From Olsenella sp. An188 (GTDB taxonomy: Bacteria > Actinomycetota > Coriobacteriia > Coriobacteriales > Atopobiaceae): a DNA stretch of 64,000 nucleotides. A model generated the notes under the pieces. It saw only the letters and a list, made by a program, of their open reading frames with translations. It had not been told where the DNA came from and ran no database searches. Below are positions 41,039-50,163 of this stretch, in pieces (the first letter of the stretch is position 1; every line of letters begins with the position of its first letter). The DNA is taken from positions 124,001-188,000 of the forward strand of contig NZ_NFKF01000001.1 of the NCBI RefSeq assembly GCF_002160255.1, read 5' to 3'. Made by a program: the position numbers and the translations under genes.

Positions 41039-42628
41039 CTACGCCCCGGCGGAGCCGCTCGTCGTGCCGGAGTCGGTCCCCTCCCCGGAGGTCGCGTCGC
41101 CCTCCTCGGGAAGCGGCGTCCCCTCGATCGTGAGGGAGCCGAGCCCTCCCGCGCGCTCCGAGAAGTCCCTCCGCTCGCCGTTCTCGGTGACGGTCACGAC
41201 GTCGGGGTTCGTGACCTGGACGTTGATCGAGTCGTGAACCGTGTAGGACTGGGTCCACGGACCCGTGACGCTGTCGACGAAGACGCTCTCCCCGTCGCAG
41301 GTGATCTCGACCCAGGAGACCTGGCCGCTCGCCACGGAGACCTCCACGACGGTCTCCTCCGGCGTGGGCTCGTCCTGGCCGGCGGCGCCCTGCGCGGCGT
41401 CCCCCGCGTCCTGCGACGCGTCGCCGGAGGCGGAGTCGCCCGCGTCGGCAGCGGAGTCTCCCCCGTCGGCGGTGGAGTCGCCCTCGGAGCCCGACGCGTC
41501 GTCCTCGGGGGAGCCCGACGCGTCCCCGGACTGCTGGTCGGCGCTGTTGACGCTCACGACCTGGCCCGTCTGCGCGGGCTGGTTCCTGCCGCTCACGCAC
41601 GAGCTCACCGAGAGGACCAGGATGGCCGTCAGGACGAGCGCGAGCAGCAGCACCAGGGCGAGAAGCGCCCTGCGCGGGTCTGAGAGGAACCCCGCGATCC
41701 CGCCGCGACGCGGCGCGCGGCCGCGGCCGCCGCCCGAGGCGCGCCGGCGGACGTTGGGGCGCTCGACGGCGGCGATGTTTCTCGAGGAGCGCCGCCCCGA
41801 GATGGTCGAGGCGGGCGAGTAGGGGTTGGCGCGGTCGTCGTAGCGCAGGTCGTCGGTGTACTCGCTCGGGCGCACGCGGCGCGTGCTGACGTCGTCGCGG
41901 CGGTAGAGCCTCCCGGACGCCATGCCCGCGCGGCCGCCGTCGCGGCCGGCGCCGACCGTCGTGCGCTGCCCCTCGGAGATGAGGCGGCTCGCCTGGTCGT
42001 CCGGGCGCCGTCTGCGCCCCGAAGAGCGCCGGCGCGCGCTCGCCTGGGGGGTGCGGGGGCGCTGGGGGGCGGAGTTGTAAGGGCGCCTCTGCCCCTCGCG
42101 CCCGTAGTCCTGGCTGAGGGACGAGGCGGAGTAGGAGCGGGTCCCGGGCGCGGGCGCCCCCGTGCCGGCGAGCGGGACAGAGGTCCTCGGGCGCGCGGGG
42201 GAGCTCGTGGCGAAGTCGCCCATGTCGCCCGCGGGGCCGCCCGAGGTGGGCAGCAGCGGGCGGTACTCGACGTAGGCCTTGGGGCGCGAGCCGGCCTCGT
42301 TCACGACGTCGTACCCGGCGAGGCCGCGGCCCGACTGCGTCTGGCGCGTGCGGCGCCTGAGCTCATGGGAGGCGGTGCCGTGGCGGTGCTCGTAGAGCTC
42401 CTCCTGGAAGAGGTCGACGATCTCGCGGGCGTTGAGGCCGAGGTAGCGCGCGTAGCTCGAGAGCATGCCCTGGGCGTACCCGCTCTGGGGCATGTGCTCG
42501 TAGTCCCCCTCCTCGAAGGCGACGAGCACGTCCTCGCGAAGCTTCAGAATCTTGGACGCCTGGCTCACGGAGAGGCCGAGCTCGTGGCGACGTGCGACGA
42601 GCGCCTCGCTGAAACGCGGACGTGCCAT
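41039..42628 (-). CDS. RodZ-like HTH membrane protein with long disordered linker
   Basis: A 529-aa protein. Residues ~5-75 form a Cro/XRE-type HTH (LGLSVSQASKILKLREDVL, GYAQGMLSSYARYLGLN). Residues ~90-305 are a basic, Arg/Ser/Pro-rich disordered linker. Residues ~325-347 are a membrane helix (ALLALVLLLALVLTAILVL). Residues ~350-410 are an acidic repetitive stretch (Gly-Asp-Ser-Ala repeats). Residues ~415-500 are a DUF4115-like beta domain. This is RodZ/YmfM architecture (cell-shape, MreB-linked). Position next to ftsK matches Bacillus. The HTH start has a good ribosome site inside the ftsK tail. Confidence 0.82.
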   Translation of the reverse strand: MARPRFSEALVARRHELGLSVSQASKILKLREDVLVAFEEGDYEHMPQSGYAQGMLSSYARYLGLNAREIVDLFQEELYEHRHGTASHELRRRTRQTQSGRGLAGYDVVNEAGSRPKAYVEYRPLLPTSGGPAGDMGDFATSSPARPRTSVPLAGTGAPAPGTRSYSASSLSQDYGREGQRRPYNSAPQRPRTPQASARRRSSGRRRRPDDQASRLISEGQRTTVGAGRDGGRAGMASGRLYRRDDVSTRRVRPSEYTDDLRYDDRANPYSPASTISGRRSSRNIAAVERPNVRRRASGGGRGRAPRRGGIAGFLSDPRRALLALVLLLALVLTAILVLSVSSCVSGRNQPAQTGQVVSVNSADQQSGDASGSPEDDASGSEGDSTADGGDSAADAGDSASGDASQDAGDAAQGAAGQDEPTPEETVVEVSVASGQVSWVEITCDGESVFVDSVTGPWTQSYTVHDSINVQVTNPDVVTVTENGERRDFSERAGGLGSLTIEGTPLPEEGDATSGEGTDSGTTSGSAGA

Positions 42629-42631
42629 CTG

Positions 42632-45097
42632 CTAGCTCACCTCCTGATACGCCGCTTCCTGAACCTTCAGCTCCTCGAGACCGTCCTTGTCGAGAAGGAC
42701 CTCGCGAGGCTTCGAGCCGTTGGCCGGCCCGACCACCCCCTTGGCCTCGAGCATGTCCATGATCCTGCCCGCGCGCGCGTAGCCGACCGAGAGGGCGCGC
42801 TGGAGGCTCGAGGTGGAGCCGAGCTGCGACTCCACGACGATGCGCGCGGCCTCCCAGACGAGCGGGTCGTCGTCGCGCGCGGCCCCCGGCTCGGCGGAGC
42901 CGGGCGCGTTGGGGACCACGGCCGTGAGGATGTCCTCATGGTAGTCCGCCGTGACCTGCTCGCGCACGAACTTCACGGTCTGCTCAATCTCCTCGTCGGA
43001 GACCCAGCAGCCCTGCGCGCGGCGGGGCTTCCTGCCACGCAGCTTGACGAGCATGTCGCCCTTGCCGAGGAGCTGCTCGGCACCCTTCTGGTCGAGGATG
43101 ATGCGCGAGTTGATGGAGTTGTCGACCGAGAGCGCCACGCGGTTGTCGATGTTGGCACGAATCAGGCCGGTGACCACGTCGGCCGAGGGGCGCTGCGTGG
43201 CGACGATGAGGTGGATGCCGGCCGCGCGGCCGAGCTGCGCGATGCGCACGATGGAGGACTCGACGTCCTTGCCGGCCACCATCATGAGGTCGGCGAGCTC
43301 GTCGATGACGATGACGAAGTACGGCATGTGCTTGGGCGGGTTCTCCATGTCGGCGTACTTGTCCCCGTCGACGTTTCTGTTGAACGTCTTGATGTCGCGC
43401 ACCTTGTAGTGCTCGAAGACCTTGAGGCGGCGCTCCATCTCGGTGACGCCCCACTGCAGCGCCGAGGCCGCCTGGCGCGGCTCGGTCACGACGGGGACGT
43501 AGAGGTGGGGCAGCCCGGCGTAGCCCGTGAACTCGACGCGCTTGGGGTCCACCATGATCAGGCGGACCTGCTCGGGGGTGGCGCGCATGAGCATGGACAT
43601 GATGATGGCGTTGAGCAGCACCGACTTGCCCGATCCCGTGGTGCCGGCCACGAGCAGGTGCGGGAGGCCGGCGAGGTCGACCACGATCGGGTTGCCCTCG
43701 GAGTCGCGCCCGAAGGCGCAGTCGAGCGGCCCCCCCGTGGCGAAGGGCAGCACGTCGGAGAGGAACACCGGCTGGGGCTTCTCGTTGGGGATCTCGATGC
43801 CGACGAGCGAGGTGCCCGGGATCGGGGCGAAGATGCGCACCGACTTGGCGGCGAGCGACAGCGCGATGTCGTCCTCGAGGTTGACGATCTTGCTGACGCG
43901 CTCGCCCTCCCCCATGGAGATCTTAAACGTCGTGACCGAGGGACCCGCGATCCAGCCCTCTACGCGAGACGAGAGGCCGAACTCCTCGAGGGTCCCCTGG
44001 AGCTTGACGGCGGTGGCTCCGAGCTCCTCGTCGTCGCCGTAGGTTCCCGACGCGTCGGGGTTGGCGCGCAGGATCGAGAGGGGCGGCAGGTGGTAGGACT
44101 CGTCCGCGTCCCCGGGGCGCGTGATCGTCTCGGGCGCCTTGGGCGCGGGACCGGCCGGGCCGCCGCGCTCGCGCCGACGCCCCTTGCCAGCGCGACGCTC
44201 GCCGAGAAACGCCGGGACCGCGGCCTGCGCCGCGGGCCCCGACGGCGCGGCGCCCTCCGCCGCAGGCCGCTCGAGCAGGGTCGTCTCCGCCTCGGGCGCC
44301 TCGTCCCGCGCAGCCCCCCTCGCGCGCGGCGCGCGCTTGAGGACGGTCGTCTTGCGGTTTCCGATGAAGGTGGTCTTCGAGGAGCCCCCCTCGTCGAAGA
44401 GCGAGGCCTGCGGCTCGTCCGCGACGAGCGCCTCCTCGTCCGCGGCCGCGTCGATGATCGCACGCTCCCGGCGCTCGCGCACCCGCTCCCCGTGTGCCTC
44501 GGCCGCCTGGGAGAGGCGCGAGCGCGCCTTCGTGACCGCCCCGGAGATGGAGAAGCCGCAGACCACGACGCCCGCCGCCACGACGCCGACGAGCACGACG
44601 TTGCCCACCACCACGCCCACGAGCGTGAGCAGGCAGTAGGCGACGGCGCCGCCCACGTAGCCCCCGGAGAGCTCCGCGGCGCCCACGTCGAAGACGAGCT
44701 CGGGGGCCTCGGCCGCGCCGGGGTGGTTGAGCGAGAGCATGGAGAGCACCGCGACGACGATGAGCGCGAGCCCGAGCGCCACGCGCCCGGAGACCGGCTC
44801 GTCCCCGTCGAGGAAGAACGTGGTGGCGAAGACGAAGATGGCCACGGGGACGAGCGGCGCCGCGGCGCCGAACGAGAGCACGAGGAAGTCGTGCACCGCG
44901 CTCGTCACGACGGCCGACGTCGGGAAGACGAGCGCGGCAAGGAGCGCCACGGCGAACACGGCCACCACGACGCCCACGATGTCGCCGCGGACCGTGCCCA
45001 CCATCGTCGCGCGCGGGGCGCGGCGACGGGCTGCGGAGCGCGCCTTCCCAGACTGACGGCCCTTCTTTGCTGCGTTTGAGCTGCGTTTGGCCGGCAT
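42632..45097 (-). CDS. ftsK: DNA translocase FtsK/SpoIIIE
   Basis: Septum DNA pump for chromosome segregation. Residues ~30-190 hold four membrane segments. The ~200-residue linker is short. The RecA-like motor has Walker A AGTTGSGKSVLLNAI and Walker B VIVIDELADLM with ATQRPSADVVTG. The C-terminal gamma winged helix ends SVGYARAGRIMDMLEAKGVVGPANGSKPREVL, which binds the SRS/KOPS DNA signals. Length 821 aa. ATG abuts the rnj stop; the ribosome site GGAGGTCTAG lies in the rnj tail. Confidence 0.96.
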   Translation of the reverse strand: MPAKRSSNAAKKGRQSGKARSAARRRAPRATMVGTVRGDIVGVVVAVFAVALLAALVFPTSAVVTSAVHDFLVLSFGAAAPLVPVAIFVFATTFFLDGDEPVSGRVALGLALIVVAVLSMLSLNHPGAAEAPELVFDVGAAELSGGYVGGAVAYCLLTLVGVVVGNVVLVGVVAAGVVVCGFSISGAVTKARSRLSQAAEAHGERVRERRERAIIDAAADEEALVADEPQASLFDEGGSSKTTFIGNRKTTVLKRAPRARGAARDEAPEAETTLLERPAAEGAAPSGPAAQAAVPAFLGERRAGKGRRRERGGPAGPAPKAPETITRPGDADESYHLPPLSILRANPDASGTYGDDEELGATAVKLQGTLEEFGLSSRVEGWIAGPSVTTFKISMGEGERVSKIVNLEDDIALSLAAKSVRIFAPIPGTSLVGIEIPNEKPQPVFLSDVLPFATGGPLDCAFGRDSEGNPIVVDLAGLPHLLVAGTTGSGKSVLLNAIIMSMLMRATPEQVRLIMVDPKRVEFTGYAGLPHLYVPVVTEPRQAASALQWGVTEMERRLKVFEHYKVRDIKTFNRNVDGDKYADMENPPKHMPYFVIVIDELADLMMVAGKDVESSIVRIAQLGRAAGIHLIVATQRPSADVVTGLIRANIDNRVALSVDNSINSRIILDQKGAEQLLGKGDMLVKLRGRKPRRAQGCWVSDEEIEQTVKFVREQVTADYHEDILTAVVPNAPGSAEPGAARDDDPLVWEAARIVVESQLGSTSSLQRALSVGYARAGRIMDMLEAKGVVGPANGSKPREVLLDKDGLEELKVQEAAYQEVS

Positions 45098-46765
45098 CTA
45101 GACCTCCATCACGACCGGGATGATCATCGGCCGCGTGTGGGTCTTGTTCCAGAGCTGGTTGGAGAGGGCGTTTCTCACGCCGCGGCGCAGGACGTCGATG
45201 TTGGTGGCGCCGCCCTGGGAGGCGAGGCGCTCGACCTGGGAGCGGACGAGCCCGGCCGCCTCCTCGAGCAGGAGCTCGTCGGTCGAGGACGAGACGCCGC
45301 GGCTCGACACCTCGACCGCGCCGACCGAGCGGCTGCGCTTGGAGATCACCACGGTGCAGGTAACCACGCCGTCCTGCGCGAGCTTCTGGCGGTCGCGCAG
45401 GACGACCGGGTTGGCCTCGGTGACCGTGCCGCCGTCGACGTAGACGACACCCGACTCCACGGCGCGGCCGCGGCGGACCTTGTGCTTGGAGAGCTCGAGC
45501 GAGTCGCCGTTGTCGAGGATGAAGATGCGGTTCTCGGGCACGCCCATCTGGCGCGCGAGCTCAGCGTGGGCGCGCAGGTGCTGCGCCTCGCCGTGGACGG
45601 GCATGAAGTTGCGCGGCTTGGCCATGGCGAGCATGAGCTTGAGCTCCTCGGCGCTGGCGTGGCCGGAGACGTGCACGAGGCCCTTGCTCTTGTCGTAGAT
45701 CTCGCAGCCGATCTTGGAGAGCGAGTTGATGATCGCCTGGACGCTCTTCTCGTTGCCAGGGATCGGCGTGGCGGAGATGATGACGGTGTCGGTCTCGTGG
45801 ATGGAGAGCGACTTGTGCTCGCCGGTCGCCATGCGCGCGAGCGCCGAGAGCGGCTCGCCCTGGCTGCCGGTGCACAGCACCACGATCTTCTCGTCGGGGA
45901 TGCGGTCGACGTCGTAGGCGTCGATGATGTCCTCGTCGTCGATCCTGAGGTAGCCGAGGTCGCGCGCGACCTTGGTGTTGGTGACCATCGAGCGGCCGGT
46001 CACCACGACCTTGCGACCCACGGCCACGGAGGCGTCGCAGATCTGCTGCAGGCGGTGGATGTGGCTCGAGAACGCCGCCACGAAGACGCGGCCCGGGGCG
46101 TTCTTGATGACGTGGCGCAGGTCGCGGCCGACCGCGGCCTCGGAGGGCGTGAAGCCGGGGCGGCAGGCGTTGGTGGAGTCGGAGAGCAGCAGGTCCACGC
46201 CCTGCGACCCGAACTTGTTGATGGCCTGGAAGTTGGGGCGGCGCCCGTCGATGGGCGTCTGGTCGAACTTGAAGTCGCCGGTGTGCATGACGGTGCCGGC
46301 CGGCGTGGAGATGAACACTCCGAAGGCGGCCGGGATGGAGTGCGTCATCGAGAAGAACGTGACGTTGAAGGCGCCGAGCGTGATCGTGGACCCGTCGCTC
46401 ACCTCGCGCGTCTTGGGGTTCTTGATGCCGTGCTCGTCGAACTTGCCCTGGATGATGCCGAGGGTGAGCTTGCTCGAGTAGATGGGCACCTTGCGGGTGA
46501 GGTCCTGGAGCAGGTACGGCAGGGCGCCGGTGTGGTCCTCGTGGCCGTGCGTGATGATGATGCCGCGGAGCTTGTCCTCGTTCTCGAGCACGTAGGTGTA
46601 GTCGGGCAGGATGAGGTCGATGCCGGGCTGCCCCTCATCGGGGAACATCAGGCCGGCGTCGACGAGAATCATGTCGTCGCCGTACTCGAAGGCCGTCATG
46701 TTCTTGCCGATGCCGTCCAGTCCGCCGAGCGGGATGATCTTGAGGGCTATGTCTTTCTTGGGCAT
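45098..46765 (-). CDS. rnj: Ribonuclease J
   Basis: Beta-CASP metallo-beta-lactamase RNase with 5' exo- and endonuclease activity. HGHEDHTGALPYLL carries the zinc ligands, LLSDSTNACRPGFT, VVVTGRSMVTNTKVARDLGY and VHVSGHASAEEL are RNase J signatures, and the C-terminal domain ends IDVLRRGVRNALSNQLWNKT. Length 555 aa. ATG at 46765 is the usual MPKKDIAL start; the upstream open frame is not supported. A TACAAT -10 lies at about 46857-46862. With rny and pnp it forms the degradosome set. Confidence 0.95.
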   Translation of the reverse strand: MPKKDIALKIIPLGGLDGIGKNMTAFEYGDDMILVDAGLMFPDEGQPGIDLILPDYTYVLENEDKLRGIIITHGHEDHTGALPYLLQDLTRKVPIYSSKLTLGIIQGKFDEHGIKNPKTREVSDGSTITLGAFNVTFFSMTHSIPAAFGVFISTPAGTVMHTGDFKFDQTPIDGRRPNFQAINKFGSQGVDLLLSDSTNACRPGFTPSEAAVGRDLRHVIKNAPGRVFVAAFSSHIHRLQQICDASVAVGRKVVVTGRSMVTNTKVARDLGYLRIDDEDIIDAYDVDRIPDEKIVVLCTGSQGEPLSALARMATGEHKSLSIHETDTVIISATPIPGNEKSVQAIINSLSKIGCEIYDKSKGLVHVSGHASAEELKLMLAMAKPRNFMPVHGEAQHLRAHAELARQMGVPENRIFILDNGDSLELSKHKVRRGRAVESGVVYVDGGTVTEANPVVLRDRQKLAQDGVVTCTVVISKRSRSVGAVEVSSRGVSSSTDELLLEEAAGLVRSQVERLASQGGATNIDVLRRGVRNALSNQLWNKTHTRPMIIPVVMEV

Positions 46766-46942
46766 TCCTGGGTGGTTCCTTTCGCAGAGCGTTCCTTCAT
46801 ATGAGACGGCCGGGCGTCGCTGACACGCCCGGCCGCAGCCTTTGCGCATACGCTGTCTATTGTAGTCGAGAAGAACGCGCGCTCCCGACCCCCACGAGAG
46901 TTTCACGCCCGCCGCGCTAGGCCCGGCACGGGCACGAAAGAA

Positions 46943-47002
46943 GGGCCGGGACGCCCGCGCGAGCCCCCCCTCACGAGGCGACCCACGCAAAGACGTCCCG
47001 GC
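46943..47002 (-). terminator. Probable terminator after pnp
   Basis: GGGCCGGGACG and CGTCCCGGCCC are exact complements with a ~38-base loop; on the - strand the distal arm is followed by TTCTTTCGT. It lies 20 bp past the pnp stop. The long loop makes it atypical. Confidence 0.6.
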
Positions 47003-47024
47003 CCCTCAGGCCGATTCCCGGGAC

Positions 47025-49271
47025 CTACGCGCCGTGGTGGCGGCGAGGCTGACGGCGCTCGCCGTTGCCGCCCGCCTCGCCCTTGTCGCCGGGGCGGCGA
47101 CGGGGCGCGCGGTGCTCGCGGCGCGGACGGTCCTTCTCGCCGCCCTCGTCGTGGCCGCGGCCGTGCGAGCCGGCCGGGGCCTCGGGCTTGTCGATGCGGT
47201 CGAGGCTGATCTTGCCCTTCTCGTCGACCTCGAGGACGCGGACCTTGACCTCGTCGCCGATGTTGAGGACGTCCTCGACCTTGTCCACGCGGCCCTGCGC
47301 CACGCGGGAGATGTGCAGCAGGCCGTCCTTGCCGGGCAGCAGCTCGACGAAGGCGCCGAAGGGCTGGATGCCCACGACGCGGCCGGTGTACTCCTCGCCG
47401 ACCTCGGGGACCTTGACGATGGCCTTGATGCGCTCGGCCGCCGCGTCGCCCGCGCCGCCGACGCCCGCGATGAAGACGGTGCCGTCCTCCTGGATGTCGA
47501 TCGTGGCGCCGGTGTCCTCCTGGATGCCGCGGATGACCTTACCGCCGGAGCCGATGACGTCGCGGATCTTGTCCGTGGGGATCTGGAGGCTGATGATCTG
47601 CGGCGCGGACTCCTTGGTCTTCTCGCGCACGCCCGGCACGGCGTCGAGCATGGCGTCGAGGATGAACATGCGGCCCTCGTGCGCCTGCATGAGCGCGGAG
47701 CGCAGGATCTCGGGCGTGAGGCCGGTGGCCTTGTTGTCCATCTGCATGGCCGTGATGCCCTTGGTGGTGCCGGTCACCTTGAAGTCCATGTCGCCGAGGA
47801 AGTCCTCGAGGCCCTGGATGTCGGTGAGGACGACGGTCTTGCCCTCCTCCTGGATCAGCCCCATCGCCACGCCGGAGACCGGGCGCTTGAGCGGCACGCC
47901 GGCGTCCATGAGGGCGAGCGTGGAGCCGCAGGTGGAGGCCATCGAGGAGGAGCCGTTGGACTCCATGACCTCGGAGACAACGCGGATGGTGTATGGGAAC
48001 TCGTCCTCGGACGGGATCACCGGCAGCAGCGCGCGCTCGGCGAGGTTGCCGTGGCCGATCTCGCGGCGCTTGGGGCTGCCCATGCGGCCGGTCTCGCCGG
48101 TGCAGAACGGCGGGAAGTTGTAGTGGTGGATGTAGCGCTTGCCGTCGACGGGCTCGATGGTGTCGAGGCGCTGCCACTCGTTGAGCATGCCGAGGGTGCA
48201 GACGGACAGCACCTGGGTCTGGCCGCGCTGGAAGAGGCCGGAGCCGTGCACGAGCGGCAGGTAGTCGCCCTTGACCATGAGCGGGCGCACCTCGGTGGGC
48301 GTGCGGCCGTCCACGCGCTCCCCGGTCTGGACGACCATGAGGCGCATGGCGTGCTTCTCGAGGGCCTTGAGCTCCACGGGGATGGCGCGGCTCCACTGGG
48401 CCTGCTCCTCCTCGGTGAACTCGGCGCGGATGCGCTCCTTGAGCTCGGCGACCTTGTCCTGGCGGGCGAGCTTGTCGGCGTCCTTGAGGGCGGCCTCCAT
48501 CTCGTCGTAGTGGGCGAAGACGCGGTCGTGGACCTCGGCGATGGGCTCGTCGAGGATGTACTCGCGCTGCGGGAACTCGCCGTTGGCCTCGCGGACCTTG
48601 GCGAAGAACTTCTCCTGCTCGGCGCAGAACGCGGCGATGGCCTCCTGGCCGAACGCCATGGCGGCGAGCATGTCCTCCTCGGAGATCTCCTCGGCGCCCG
48701 CCTCGAGCATGGAGATGAAGTCGGCGGAGCCGCCGAGCTCGAGGTCGAGGTCGGAGTTGTCGCGCTCCTCGTAGGTGGGGTTCACGATGAACTCGTGGGT
48801 GTCGCGGTCGCGCCCGATGCGCACGCACGCGAGCGGGCCCTCGAAGGGCACGCCGCCCACGGTGAGGGCGGCCGACGCCGCCATGACGCAGATGGTGTCC
48901 ACCGGGTTGACCTGGTCGGCCACGAGCGTGGTGGCCACGACCTGGACCTCGTTGCGGAAGCCCGCAGGGAAGCTCGGGCGCAGCGGGCGGTCGATCATGC
49001 GGGCCGTGAGGGTGGCCTTCTCGGACGGGCGCGCCTCGCGCTTGAGGTAGCCGCCGGGGATGCGGCCGACGGCGTACATCTTCTCGATGAAGTCGACCGT
49101 GAGCGGGAAGAAGTCGTAGTCCTTGCGCTCCTTGGAGACCACGGCGGTGAGAAGGACCGTGGAGTCGCCCGACTTCACGACGCAGGCGCCCGTGGCCTGT
49201 TTCGCCAGCTCGCCGGTCTCGAGGGCGTAGTGCTTGCCGTAGAGGTCGAACTCGTGTGTAACCTTTGCCAT
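47025..49271 (-). CDS. pnp: Polyribonucleotide nucleotidyltransferase (PNPase)
   Basis: 3'-5' phosphorolytic exoribonuclease. Two RNase PH domains (about residues 1-235 and 330-570) flank a helical domain, followed by KH (IPTDKIRDVIGSGGKVIRGI) and S1 (GEEYTGRVVGIQPFGAFVEL). The C terminus is a Gly/Arg/Glu-rich tail. Length 748 aa. AAGGGAAAAG precedes ATG. It follows rpsO, the classical order, with a processing-type hairpin between. Confidence 0.97.
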   Translation of the reverse strand: MAKVTHEFDLYGKHYALETGELAKQATGACVVKSGDSTVLLTAVVSKERKDYDFFPLTVDFIEKMYAVGRIPGGYLKREARPSEKATLTARMIDRPLRPSFPAGFRNEVQVVATTLVADQVNPVDTICVMAASAALTVGGVPFEGPLACVRIGRDRDTHEFIVNPTYEERDNSDLDLELGGSADFISMLEAGAEEISEEDMLAAMAFGQEAIAAFCAEQEKFFAKVREANGEFPQREYILDEPIAEVHDRVFAHYDEMEAALKDADKLARQDKVAELKERIRAEFTEEEQAQWSRAIPVELKALEKHAMRLMVVQTGERVDGRTPTEVRPLMVKGDYLPLVHGSGLFQRGQTQVLSVCTLGMLNEWQRLDTIEPVDGKRYIHHYNFPPFCTGETGRMGSPKRREIGHGNLAERALLPVIPSEDEFPYTIRVVSEVMESNGSSSMASTCGSTLALMDAGVPLKRPVSGVAMGLIQEEGKTVVLTDIQGLEDFLGDMDFKVTGTTKGITAMQMDNKATGLTPEILRSALMQAHEGRMFILDAMLDAVPGVREKTKESAPQIISLQIPTDKIRDVIGSGGKVIRGIQEDTGATIDIQEDGTVFIAGVGGAGDAAAERIKAIVKVPEVGEEYTGRVVGIQPFGAFVELLPGKDGLLHISRVAQGRVDKVEDVLNIGDEVKVRVLEVDEKGKISLDRIDKPEAPAGSHGRGHDEGGEKDRPRREHRAPRRRPGDKGEAGGNGERRQPRRHHGA

Positions 49272-49365
49272 TTCTTTTCCCTTATCTCCGCCTGCCCCGT
49301 TGCAGGCGGGCCGTCTTGCGGGCCGGATGCCCGCGGTGCGCCTTCGCCTCTCTCCGGCGCACAGA

Positions 49366-49389
49366 GAAGGGCGCCCGCAGGCGCCCTTC
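49366..49389 (-). terminator. rpsO-pnp intercistronic hairpin
   Basis: GAAGGGCGCC and GGCGCCCTTC form a perfect 10-bp stem with a four-base loop, 12 bp past the rpsO stop; it is followed by TCTGTG on the - strand. It resembles the rpsO attenuator and RNase site known in other bacteria. Confidence 0.72.
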
Positions 49390-49400
49390 GAAGTACCTAC

Positions 49401-49679
49401 CTACTGGATGTTGTCGCGGATGCCGAGGCTCTTGATGAGGGCACGGTACTCCTCGATGTCGCGAGCCTTGATGTAGGACAGCAGGCGGCGACGCTTGCCG
49501 ACGAGCATCAGCAGGCCGCGACGGGTGTGGAAGTCCTTCGGGTGCGTCTTCATGTGCTCCGTGAGGCCCTTGATGCGCTCGGTGAGCAGGGCGACCTGCA
49601 CGTTGGCGGAACCGGAGTCCTTGTCGCTGGCGCCGTACTGCGCGACGAGCTCGGCCTTGCGCTCCTTGGAAACTGCCAT
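49401..49679 (-). CDS. rpsO: 30S ribosomal protein S15
   Basis: S15 binds 16S rRNA and nucleates the platform. A 92-aa protein with KERKAELVAQYG, SANVQVALLTERIKGLTEHMKTHPKDFHTRRGLL and GKRRRLLSYIKARDIEEYRALIKSLGIRDN, complete. GAAGGGAG precedes the ATG. The leader upstream contains a TACACT -10-like element at about 49770-49775. The adjacent 480 bp hold repeats but no gene. Confidence 0.98.
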   Translation of the reverse strand: MAVSKERKAELVAQYGASDKDSGSANVQVALLTERIKGLTEHMKTHPKDFHTRRGLLMLVGKRRRLLSYIKARDIEEYRALIKSLGIRDNIQ

Positions 49680-49980
49680 GGTAAAACTCCCTTCACATAG
49701 ATTCGCCCCGAACTGGGATGGCCGTCTGGCAGCGGCGGGCCTCCAGGTGCGGGGTACTGACCTCAGGGAGTGTAGCACATGGGCGGCCGGGGCGCGGGGT
49801 CGTTCTTCCCGGCACGGCTTCTCCACGCGCGGGCGCGCGGGCCGGCGAGAAGGACGGCGGCGCGGGCGGCCGTCCAGGGGGATGTCCGCACCCCGGGGCG
49901 GCCGTGTGCCACAAACCCGCCCCGACTGTGCGTCCGGGCGCCGCTGCGTCGGCCGGACGCCCCCTCCTGCCGCAAACCGC

Positions 49981-50006
49981 ACCCGACTGGGTGCCATCCT
50001 TGATGC
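49981..50006 (+). repeat. Diverged single arm of the GATTGGG repeat family
   Basis: Carries GACTGGGTG and CATCCTTGAT, matching 18 of 26 positions of the arm at 9802-9827. Preceded by TGCCGCAAACCGC. Confidence 0.5.
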
Positions 50007-50064
50007 GACCCCGGCCGGCGGCGCCCCGGAGACGCCCGGACGCGTCGTTCTTGTCGCCAGAGCG

Positions 50065-50129
50065 CGGGGATTGGGCGGCATGTTTGATGCACGCGTGAGC
50101 CCCGTATCAAACATGCCGCCCAACCGCAC
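50065..50129. repeat. Perfect 18-bp palindrome of the GATTGGG repeat family
   Basis: TTGGGCGGCATGTTTGAT at 50071-50088 and its exact complement at 50106-50123, with a 17-base loop. The outer GTGCGG and the arm sequence match the ends of the element at 9692-9827 at about 20 of 26 positions. No T run follows, so it is not a simple terminator. Confidence 0.7.
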
Positions 50130-50163
50130 GGCGTCTGTGGCAAGACCGGCCCGCGCGGGCGCG

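Larger units (their letters stand above)
49680..50163. other. Repeat-rich intergenic region upstream of rpsO
   Basis: No gene is seen in this 484-bp gap. It carries several related repeats: TGCCACAAACC near 49907, TGCCGCAAACC near 49969, the 26-bp arm at 49981-50006, and the palindrome at 50065-50129. GTCGTTCTT occurs at 49799 and 50045. Open frames on either strand have composition typical of non-coding frames in high-G+C DNA. Confidence 0.7.

Noticed and set aside
46766-46990. Upstream extension of rnj
   Set aside because: Residues before MPKKDIAL do not resemble RNase J and include the promoter-like TACAAT and the pnp terminator zone.
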